In this document: piece by piece, positions 6,670 through 12,508 of the stretch
How the letters are laid out: the number at the start of each line of letters is the position of its first letter
How positions within the stretch are numbered: position 1 is the first letter of the stretch
Assembly (NCBI GenBank): GCA_003353825.1
Contig: PIVW01000036.1
Coordinates: 1-21,774 of the forward strand
DNA length: 21,774 nt
Reading direction: 5' to 3'
From: Chloroflexota bacterium
GTDB lineage: Bacteria > Chloroflexota > Anaerolineae > J102
Notes under the pieces: generated by a model
Databases searched by the model: none
What the model saw: the letters and a program-made list of their open reading frames with translations, nothing else
What the model was told of the DNA's origin: nothing
Translations under genes and position numbers: made by a program

Positions 6670-7956
6670 TCATACCCAGCCACGATCGCGGCAGGCTTGG
6701 GCCACGCGACTGATGGCGATAACATGGGCGGCGTCGCGCATGGGCAGCTTATGACGTCTCGCCAGCTCGCTGACGGCAATGTAGGTGGATGTCACCTGTA
6801 CATCGAGCTTGCCCAACACCTCATCCAACGTCCAGTAATAGTTCATATTGCTCTGCACCTGCTCGAAATAGCTGCATGTGACGCCACCGGCGTTGGCCAA
6901 AAAATCGGGTATGATAAAGATTCCGCGCTCGTTCAGCACGGCATCGGCATCGGCGGTGGTAGGGCCGTTGGCCCCTTCGGCGATGAGCTTGAGGCGCGGG
7001 CTGATCCGCTCCACCGTCGTCGCCGTGATCTGGTTCTCCAGAGCGGCGGGGATGAGGATATCCACCTCCTGCTCGATCCAGGCATCTCCGGGCAGAGTCT
7101 CATAACCTAAATCTTTGGCCTGATCAGTGTCGATATCCCCGAACACGTTGGTGATGCCTAGCAACTCATCCAGATCGATGCCATCACGCCGGCGATAGCT
7201 GAAGGCCGCCTCTTCGGTCTGGTTCCAGGATGAAACGCAGGTCACGGTCCCACCCAATTGAAGGTAGAGGCGGATGGCGTGCTGGGCGACATTGCCGAAG
7301 CCCTGGACGCTGGCCGTGGTGTTGTCCGCTCGCAGGTTCAATTCTTTTAAAGCCTCGCGCACGGTGAAGATCACGCCGTAGCCGGTGGCTTCTTTGCGCC
7401 CCTGCGAGCCGCCGGCATTGAGGGGCTTGCCGGTGACAAAACCGGGATGATGGCCGCCGTGGAGAGCTTCGAATTCGTCCAGCATCCACAGCATGTGTTG
7501 AGGGCTGGTCATAACATCGGGTGCGGGCACATCCACGGTTGGGCCAACATTGCGGGCGATCTGCCGCACCCAGCCCCGGCAAATCCCCTCCAATTCCCGC
7601 TCACTAAGCTGGTGGGGGTCGCAAACCACGCCACCTTTGCTGCCGCCCAGGGGGATATCGACCAGCGCGCATTTCCAACTCATCCACATCGCCATCGCCC
7701 GCACGGTGTCGATGGTTTCCAAGGGATGAAAGCGTACGCCACCCTTGCCGGGGCCGCGGGCGTCGTTATGGTGGATGCGAAAGCCGCGGAACACCCGAAT
7801 CCTGCCATCATCCATGCGCACGGGAACGCTAAAATGATACTCGCGCAGGGGCACGCGCAGCAGGTCGCGGGCGGGGGCATCCAGTTCAAGCAAGTCAGCG
7901 ACGCGGTCGAACTGCACTTGGGCGGCATGAAAGGGATTATATGACTTATCTGCCAT
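6670..7956 (-). CDS. gdhA: Glu/Leu/Phe/Val dehydrogenase (glutamate dehydrogenase)
   Basis: A 428-residue cytoplasmic enzyme that interconverts glutamate and 2-oxoglutarate plus ammonia with NAD(P). The dimerisation domain has GPGKGGVRFHP (Lys71), WMSWKCALVDIPLGGSKGGV (Lys95 and Lys107) and VPAPDVMT (Asp147). The spacings 24, 12 and 40 are those of Lys89, Lys113, catalytic Lys125 and Asp165 in the Clostridium symbiosum enzyme, so the active site looks complete. The cofactor domain shows TASVQGFGNVAQHA (GxGxxA at 219-224) and EGANGPTTADAD. It closes with PDFLANAGGVTCSYFEQVQ. NAD versus NADP preference cannot be read; the end of the second Rossmann strand is VSSWNQTE. ATG 7956 is chosen over an ATG 17 codons upstream because GAGGAAAT lies just before it and MADKSYNPFHAAQVQFD is the normal N-terminus. 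It heads an operon with two PEP-binding proteins. An inverted repeat abuts its ribosome-binding site. Confidence 0.93.
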   Translation of the reverse strand: MADKSYNPFHAAQVQFDRVADLLELDAPARDLLRVPLREYHFSVPVRMDDGRIRVFRGFRIHHNDARGPGKGGVRFHPLETIDTVRAMAMWMSWKCALVDIPLGGSKGGVVCDPHQLSERELEGICRGWVRQIARNVGPTVDVPAPDVMTSPQHMLWMLDEFEALHGGHHPGFVTGKPLNAGGSQGRKEATGYGVIFTVREALKELNLRADNTTASVQGFGNVAQHAIRLYLQLGGTVTCVSSWNQTEEAAFSYRRRDGIDLDELLGITNVFGDIDTDQAKDLGYETLPGDAWIEQEVDILIPAALENQITATTVERISPRLKLIAEGANGPTTADADAVLNERGIFIIPDFLANAGGVTCSYFEQVQSNMNYYWTLDEVLGKLDVQVTSTYIAVSELARRHKLPMRDAAHVIAISRVAQACRDRGWV

Positions 7957-7969
7957 TGTGATTTCCTCG

Positions 7970-8003
7970 TTTGCGATACAGAGGGTATCTGCTGTATCGC
8001 AAA
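7970..8003 (-). promoter_or_regulatory. 12-bp inverted repeat in the leader of the dehydrogenase gene
   Basis: TTTGCGATACAG (7970-7981) and its exact complement CTGTATCGCAAA (7992-8003) are separated by 10 bases. The repeat ends directly beside the GAGGAAAT ribosome-binding site of the dehydrogenase gene (ATG 7956). It could be an operator for a dimeric repressor or a hairpin in the mRNA leader that affects ribosome access. No T-run follows, so it is not a terminator for this gene. Confidence 0.6.
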
Positions 8004-8394
8004 ACAATACAAGAAACGCCTGCGCAATTCACGCAGGTAACGAGGAGTGGACCACAGTCTCTCGAAACGTCGGCATTGACGCGCAGAGCATTGAGAATTC
8101 GCACAGATTCGTAATCACATGCGAACCGATTAGCGTTAGCTTAACACAGGGCGCGCCAGATCGCTATGATGGCCGTCATATTACGCTAACCTGCCGGTGA
8201 AACATCACCTCACAAATTGCCATGCGAGCGTTAGTAGCAAGGTAGCAGATGACAGGTCGTGTCGGATTTCCCGCTTGCTGTTTGAGCGTGCCGTTTTTTG
8301 AAAACTTGCTCTGCTTGTTAAGGTTATTATTACCTTAAAGATCCTGACAACAGCAGCTGTGTGGCAATGCTCTACACTGCAAGTACCCCCATAT
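8004..8394. promoter_or_regulatory. Divergent non-coding region with several inverted repeats
   Basis: I see no credible gene between the dehydrogenase (minus) and secG (plus). Inverted repeats: CCTGCG...CGCAGG (8019-8037); TTAGCGT (8130-8136) with ACGCTAA (8183-8189) enclosing the near-perfect palindrome TATGATGGCCGTCATA (8165-8180); and TTAAGGT-TATTATT-ACCTTAA (8318-8338), which lies 57 bp before the secG -35 box. The 8130-8189 set can fold as one nested cruciform or hairpin. I could not pick out a convincing promoter for the dehydrogenase operon on the minus strand. Open frames here have no family resemblance. Confidence 0.5.
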
Positions 8395-8423
8395 TTGTAC
8401 CCTCCCATCACCAATGCTATAAT
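8395..8423 (+). promoter_or_regulatory. Sigma-70-type promoter of secG
   Basis: TTGTAC (8395-8400), a 17-bp spacer and TATAAT (8418-8423), with the extended -10 bases TGC directly before the -10 box. Transcription would begin near 8430, about 27 bases upstream of the secG TTG, leaving room for the GAGGAG ribosome-binding site. Confidence 0.8.
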
Positions 8424-8456
8424 CGTGCGCTGACCCATCTAGAGGAGATATTAACC

Positions 8457-8678
8457 TTGGAAGCATTTACCCTCATTGCCCAAATCATTATAGGCGTTGT
8501 CCTCACCGTACTGGTCGTGCTTGGCACCCAGAATAGTGGCGCGGGCAGCATGTTTGGTAGTGACACGACCGTGTACCGCACGCGCCGTGGCCTGGAAAAA
8601 ACCATCTACCAGGCGACGGTCATCGTCACCGCCCTTTTCTTCATCGTATCGATCATCGCAGCCTACGTCATCGGCTAA
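8457..8678 (+). CDS. secG: Protein-export membrane protein SecG
   Basis: A 73-residue inner-membrane protein, accessory subunit of the SecYEG translocon. It has the SecG pattern of two membrane helices joined by a short Gly/Ser-rich loop: helix 1 about residues 4-23 (LIAQIIIGVVLTVLVVLG), the loop TQNSGAGSMFGSDTTVYRTR with the typical 'Q....G.G..FG', a 'RGLEK' stretch before helix 2, and helix 2 about residues 51-71 (VIVTALFFIVSIIAAYV). TTG 8457 is chosen because GAGGAG sits nine bases upstream; the frame stays open to an ATG at 8361, but this would add 32 atypical residues and would begin upstream of the promoter. It is followed after 30 bp by a solute-binding protein gene, probably in the same transcript. 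Confidence 0.9.
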   Translation: MEAFTLIAQIIIGVVLTVLVVLGTQNSGAGSMFGSDTTVYRTRRGLEKTIYQATVIVTALFFIVSIIAAYVIG

Positions 8679-8708
8679 CGGCCTGCGACCCCAAGTCCCG
8701 CTGATACC

Positions 8709-10397
8709 TTGAGTCGTCACGTACGCTGGCAGGCGGTTTTGGCCCTCCTGGGCCTGTTGCTAGTCGTCGCCCTGCTTAGCTACGCAACTTACACTTATAC
8801 GTCTGAATTCGTCCCCGCACGCGGGGGCGTCTTTGTGGAAGGGGTAGCAGGCAATCCCCAATACATCAATCCGGTTCTCTGCCAGTACAATGAGGTGGAC
8901 CGGGATCTTTGCGCGCTCATCTTCAACGGTCTCTTACGCTTCGACCAGCGCGGGGAACTACAGCCAGACCTGGCCGAAAGCTGGGAGGTCAGCCCGGCCA
9001 GCGATGTCTTCACCTTCACTTTGCGGCCCGACGCCCGTTGGCACGACGGTTTGCGCCTCACAGCCGACGATGTGATCTTCACTGTCGAACTGATGCAGGA
9101 CCCTGACCTTCAGGTGTTGCCCGACCTGGCCGTACTCTGGCGTTCGGTGATAGCCAGAAAGATCGATGATCGTACAGTTGTCTTCCAACTGTCTGAGCCA
9201 TACGCTGCATTTCCTGACTACACAACGGTGCGATGGTTCGGCGTCTTGCCCAAACATTACTGGCAGCGTTACAAACCGCGAGAGTTGGCACGGGCCCAAC
9301 TTAACACCCAACCCATCGGTAGCGGACCCTTCCGAGTCACCGAGATCGATAGCCAACATATACGGCTGGAACCGATATCCCGCGAGTTCGAACAACCCCC
9401 CTATCTTGATGCACTCGAATTCCGATTCTACCCGGACTATCAAAGCATTCTGGCGGCAGCTGAACAGGGTGAAGTGCACGGCGTCAGCCGCATCTTACCA
9501 GAATACATAGGCCAGGCCGAGGCAATGACCGATTTGCAGCTCTTTACCTCGCCCATGCCCGGCTTTACTCTCCTTCTTTTTAATCTTGAATCAGCCAATG
9601 CCCCCTTCCTGGCCGATCCGACCATCCGCCAGGCCATCGCCCATGGTATCGACAAAGAGCGCCTGCTGCAAGATGTCATCCCCGGCGTCGGCATGCTGGC
9701 AGATAGCCCCATGCTACCAGAAAGTTGGGCACATAACCCCGACACACCCAGTTACGAATATGACCCGGAAAAAGCTCAGGCACTGTTGGAACAAGCCGGT
9801 TGGGTAGATACAGACAATGATGGCATACGCGAACTGGATGGTCAACCCTTGGAGTTCATCCTCCTCAGCGACGATGCACCCCACTCGCTGCTGGTCAACC
9901 AGGCTATCGCCAGCGATTTGGCCCGGATCGGCGTGCGCGCTATCGCACAGCCCGTTTCCTTTACCGGCCTGGTGAGTGATTTCTTGGTGCCGCGTAACTT
10001 CTCGGCTGCCCTGGTCAACTGGGAACTGATCGGCGATCCTGATCCCTACCCGCTGTGGCATTCCAGCCAGATCAGCCCGCCCGGCCAGAGTTATAGCGGC
10101 TGGAATAACCGCCAGGCTGATATCGCCATGGAACAAGCGCGCATCACCACAGACCGGGACAACCGCCGAGATCTCTACTACGAATTCCAAAAGCTTTTCT
10201 CCCAAGATCTTCCCGCCATTTTGCTTTTCTATCCCCTTTACACCTATGGCGTCTCTACAGCCGTGAATGATGTGGAGGTAGGCCGAATCAACGAACCGGC
10301 TGAACGCTTCCGCACCTTTGCAGACTGGTACACCCAGCTGAGAAAAGTCACGCTATCTGAGCGCCGCACATTGGAGTTTGACAATCTAGAAAGGTAG
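8709..10397 (+). CDS. ABC transporter extracellular solute-binding protein, family 5 (peptide/nickel type)
   Basis: A 562-residue SBP_bac_5 protein. Such proteins bind oligopeptides (or nickel, or opines) outside the membrane and hand them to an ABC permease. Residues 8-28 form a single hydrophobic helix (AVLALLGLLLVVALLSYATY) with no lipobox cysteine, so it is anchored or cleaved rather than lipid-modified. Family landmarks: GVAGNPQYINPVLCQYNEVD (after about 43), LIFNGLLRFDQRGELQPDLA, SWEVSPASDVFTFTLRPDARWHDG (the family signature block), ADDVIFTVELMQDP, IGSGPFRV, IRQAIAHGIDKERLLQDVIPG and YDPEKAQALLEQAGW. The start is TTG 8709, 30 bp after secG; no good ribosome-binding site is visible, so coupling to secG is likely. 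No permease or ATPase gene is adjacent, so its partner must be elsewhere. The substrate cannot be told. Confidence 0.9.
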   Translation: MSRHVRWQAVLALLGLLLVVALLSYATYTYTSEFVPARGGVFVEGVAGNPQYINPVLCQYNEVDRDLCALIFNGLLRFDQRGELQPDLAESWEVSPASDVFTFTLRPDARWHDGLRLTADDVIFTVELMQDPDLQVLPDLAVLWRSVIARKIDDRTVVFQLSEPYAAFPDYTTVRWFGVLPKHYWQRYKPRELARAQLNTQPIGSGPFRVTEIDSQHIRLEPISREFEQPPYLDALEFRFYPDYQSILAAAEQGEVHGVSRILPEYIGQAEAMTDLQLFTSPMPGFTLLLFNLESANAPFLADPTIRQAIAHGIDKERLLQDVIPGVGMLADSPMLPESWAHNPDTPSYEYDPEKAQALLEQAGWVDTDNDGIRELDGQPLEFILLSDDAPHSLLVNQAIASDLARIGVRAIAQPVSFTGLVSDFLVPRNFSAALVNWELIGDPDPYPLWHSSQISPPGQSYSGWNNRQADIAMEQARITTDRDNRRDLYYEFQKLFSQDLPAILLFYPLYTYGVSTAVNDVEVGRINEPAERFRTFADWYTQLRKVTLSERRTLEFDNLER

Positions 10398-10405
10398 TGT
10401 AGAAT
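10378..10405 (+). promoter_or_regulatory. Promoter of the tRNA-Leu gene
   Basis: TTGACA (10378-10383), a 16-bp spacer and TAGAAT (10400-10405). It straddles the end of the solute-binding protein gene (stop 10395-10397) and would start RNA near 10412, about 36 bases before the mature tRNA end. Confidence 0.72.
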
Positions 10406-10447
10406 TCGGGTTATGGTGTTCAAGTACGCACCAACAAAAATTGATAG

Positions 10448-10532
10448 GCCGATGTGGCGGAACTGGCAGACGCGCTGCGTTCAGGGCGCAGTGGGCATTT
10501 GGCTCGTGGGGGTTCGAATCCCTCCATCGGCA
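10448..10532 (+). tRNA. tRNA-Leu (anticodon CAG)
   Basis: An 85-nt class II tRNA. The acceptor stem GCCGATG (10448-10454) pairs with CATCGGC (10525-10531), with discriminator A10532. The anticodon stem CTGCG/CGCAG (10475-10479, 10487-10491) encloses loop TTCAGGG with anticodon CAG at 10482-10484, reading CUG leucine codons. The long variable arm (10492-10507) can form a four-pair stem (GGGC with GCTC). The T arm is GGGGG-TTCGAAT-CCCTC, including one G-T pair. The 3' CCA is not encoded. The gene has its own promoter and terminator. Confidence 0.95.
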
Positions 10533-10543
10533 CTCCATTCAAG

Positions 10544-10573
10544 AAATCCTCGCCAGGCTTTGCGAGGATTTTC
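10544..10573 (+). terminator. Intrinsic terminator after tRNA-Leu
   Basis: AATCCTCGC (10545-10553) pairs perfectly with GCGAGGATT (10562-10570) around an 8-base loop, followed by TTC; with the flanking A and T bases the hairpin ends in an A/T-rich base. It lies 12 bp past the tRNA end. Confidence 0.75.
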
Positions 10574-10713
10574 TGCACTGATCACCGCTTGGTAGCCAGG
10601 AACGAGGATCGGATAAAATCCGAAAACCCTAGGCCGGCCGATTCGTAGTAGTGGCGTAGTTCAATAAAACTTCGTTCTCTAGCCCCCACGGCACACCCCC
10701 GTCGAGAAAACCT

Positions 10714-11181
10714 ATGGGACGCCAGTCACTCCCCCAACGACAGTTATTGACAGTGCGACAGATCCTCATCGCACTGAGCATTGTGGCGTGTCTGTCCTTT
10801 ATCATCAGCTACAGCGGGCGCATTGTCCTGAACAGCAAAGTCCAGTCCCAGCAAGAATACGTCGCAACGCGAGTACAAGAAGAAGAGGCCGTAAAAGCAC
10901 AGATTTTGGAGTGGCTGACTGATGCGGATAAATCGGTGCAGGCGGAGGCCTTCGCTCGCAATGAGTTGAACTGGGCGCGCGAGGGTGATCAAACAGTGGC
11001 GACACTTAATTCAGGTACTGAGGCCGGCATAGAGCCTGCCACCCTCCTCGAGGTTGATCTCGGACTGGAAGCAGCCCCCACCCCAGAGAATTGGGAACTG
11101 TGGTTGGATTTGGTCCTCAGCGGCCATGCGCAACCTGAGATCGAATTTGAAGTGCCTGAAGCCGGAACCAACACACCCTGA
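10714..11181 (+). CDS. Septum formation initiator (FtsB/DivIC-like) protein
   Basis: A 155-residue single-pass membrane protein. Residues 1-14 are polar and basic (cytoplasmic), about 15-35 form the membrane helix (ILIALSIVACLSFIISYSG), and 38-72 are a Glu/Gln-rich stretch likely to form a coiled coil (KVQSQQEYVATRVQEEEAVK). Next comes EAFARNELNWAREGDQTVAT (about 77-96), which corresponds to the family's conserved 'A R.el.w...gE.v' block after the coiled coil. FtsB/DivIC proteins bridge FtsL and FtsQ-type proteins in the divisome. The Asp/Glu-rich C-terminal tail (about 100-155) is not conserved and may be extracytoplasmic. ATG 10714 has only a weak ribosome-binding site (GAGAA). It lies about 140 bp after the tRNA terminator, and a lipoprotein gene follows after 56 bp. 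Confidence 0.78.
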   Translation: MGRQSLPQRQLLTVRQILIALSIVACLSFIISYSGRIVLNSKVQSQQEYVATRVQEEEAVKAQILEWLTDADKSVQAEAFARNELNWAREGDQTVATLNSGTEAGIEPATLLEVDLGLEAAPTPENWELWLDLVLSGHAQPEIEFEVPEAGTNTP

Positions 11182-11237
11182 AAGTCGTCCCTATAGCACT
11201 AAACAACCTTTGCATCCCCCCCCCAAAGGAAGCAGAT

Positions 11238-11927
11238 ATGATGGCCAGATTTGGTGTTAAGTTCATACCGGTAGTGACATGCCTGATTCTCCTGGCGCTA
11301 GCCGCTTGCCAAGGACTCAGCCCAGGTAGCAGTGACAGTGAAGCAGGGCAGATGACGTTCAGCGGCCCAAACAAGGAGACTGTGCCGGTAGGTGGGATGA
11401 TGCCAGGCACCGGGGTGCAATACATCAGGTCGGACGAGGAAAAAGGCGCCGAACTACGTATCGATGGCCAACTCGCATATAAAAAGAGCGCGGACAGCGT
11501 CAAATGGCAAGGTGCACCTGTGGCAGGGACCGAACTTAGCGTCAATCAGCGGGTGCTCTGGCACAATGATGAATCCCTCGGCCTGGGCGGAACCGTGACG
11601 ATCATCGTCGAGGGTGTCGATCCAAAAGCACTACCCTCAGTACCCGATGCGCCCGTGCGTTACAGCCTGCCTGCCACCTACAACGTTGTTGTTGGGGAAG
11701 CTGTTCCAGGTACCCACCTGATGCTCGATGATATCATTCCCGAAAAAGGTGCGGAGTTCTCTGGTTGGTATGAAGATCAATATGGTCTGCGCCAGATCGC
11801 CGATTCAGTCGGATGGGATGGCTCGCTACGCGATGGGGTGCAGATCTCGCAACGATTGCGCGTGGCCTGGATCGGGGATGATGCTGTGCGCTTGGCCGGC
11901 ATCGTGCATATTTTATTGGCGCCGTAG
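11238..11927 (+). CDS. Lipoprotein with two tandem copies of one domain
   Basis: A 229-residue secreted lipoprotein. The signal peptide ends in the lipobox LALAAC, with Cys24 as lipidation site. The rest is an internal duplication: residues about 46-125 and 144-229 align with each other. Matched blocks are PGTGVQYIRSDEEKGAELR versus PGTHLMLDDIIPEKGAEFSG, ADSVKWQGAPVAGTELSVNQ versus ADSVGWDGSLRDGVQISQ, and RVLWHNDESLGLGGTVTIIV versus RVAWIGDDAVRLAGIVHILL. Each copy looks all-beta. I do not recognise the domain and give no function. AAAGGAAG lies five bases before ATG 11238; a second ATG follows directly. It sits 56 bp after the FtsB-like gene, so a shared transcript and an envelope role are plausible but unproven. 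Confidence 0.8.
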   Translation: MMARFGVKFIPVVTCLILLALAACQGLSPGSSDSEAGQMTFSGPNKETVPVGGMMPGTGVQYIRSDEEKGAELRIDGQLAYKKSADSVKWQGAPVAGTELSVNQRVLWHNDESLGLGGTVTIIVEGVDPKALPSVPDAPVRYSLPATYNVVVGEAVPGTHLMLDDIIPEKGAEFSGWYEDQYGLRQIADSVGWDGSLRDGVQISQRLRVAWIGDDAVRLAGIVHILLAP

Positions 11928-12455
11928 CCTTTCTCATGCTCCCGCAAGGCGACGTTCAAGTGTCTGGCTTGTGCCTGAAGGCGTTTTGTAGCGCTCTGAA
12001 CCTAGATCGTCTTCAGCCATCGATTGTATCCCGTTGGCATGGCGTCAGAATGATTCGAACTGATTTTCCGTAATCTCAGCAGATCCAATATGTGTCTTGT
12101 TGATGCGTTTGTAGACCGGGTGCCAGTAGGACAGTAGACCGGGATACACCGCCCAAACGCATATCAAGGCGTAATCTACCCGGAATACCTGTATTCCCGT
12201 TTTTCGGTATTCAGGTTTCCCGTTTTACGGTATGGAGAAGCATCTTATGTGGAATTTGGATCTACTGAATCCGTAAATGGACCCTCCCAGAATGTCGAAT
12301 GAGAACGTCAGCCGGATGTCAGAACATCGTCATCGTTAGGAGAGGATAGAAGAGCGTCATCACGATACAATGAGTACACATAATTGGCGCAACCATTGAT
12401 TCCATTTGTACGTAGTATGATCAGGTGCGATTGTATTCCCCTAGTCCGCCGCATA
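11928..12455. other. Non-coding stretch with short direct and inverted repeats
   Basis: I see no gene here. GTAGACCGGG occurs twice (12111-12120 and 12134-12143), and the pair lies inside the inverted repeat ATGCGTTTG (12103-12111) / CAAACGCAT (12154-12162). Next to it is GAATAC-CT-GTATTC (12183-12196), then TTCCCGTTTTTCGGTATTC and TTTCCCGTTTTACGGTATG, two imperfect copies of one 19-mer (from 12194 and from 12216). This could be a protein-binding array or the scar of a lost element. No terminator for the lipoprotein gene is obvious. Confidence 0.45.
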
Positions 12456-12464
12456 TGCTAGAAT
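12456..12464 (+). promoter_or_regulatory. Extended -10 promoter before the DUF2207 gene
   Basis: TGC-TAGAAT: the extended -10 TG at 12456-12457 and the hexamer TAGAAT at 12459-12464. No good -35 box lies 16-18 bp upstream (only ATTCCC-like sequence), as is usual for extended -10 promoters. The start would be near 12471, about 38 bases before ATG 12509. Confidence 0.5.
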
Positions 12465-12508
12465 ATAAATGGTTTTCTATCTCGACACTTTTCAGGTGGA
12501 GCAAACCT

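Noticed and set aside
10413..10648. Plus-strand frames running through the tRNA-Leu gene
   Set aside because: They only translate the tRNA and its terminator hairpin; such frames are common over tRNA genes.
12103..12237. CRISPR-like array in the repeat-rich intergenic stretch
   Set aside because: Repeats are short, of several different kinds and not regularly spaced; no cas genes are present.
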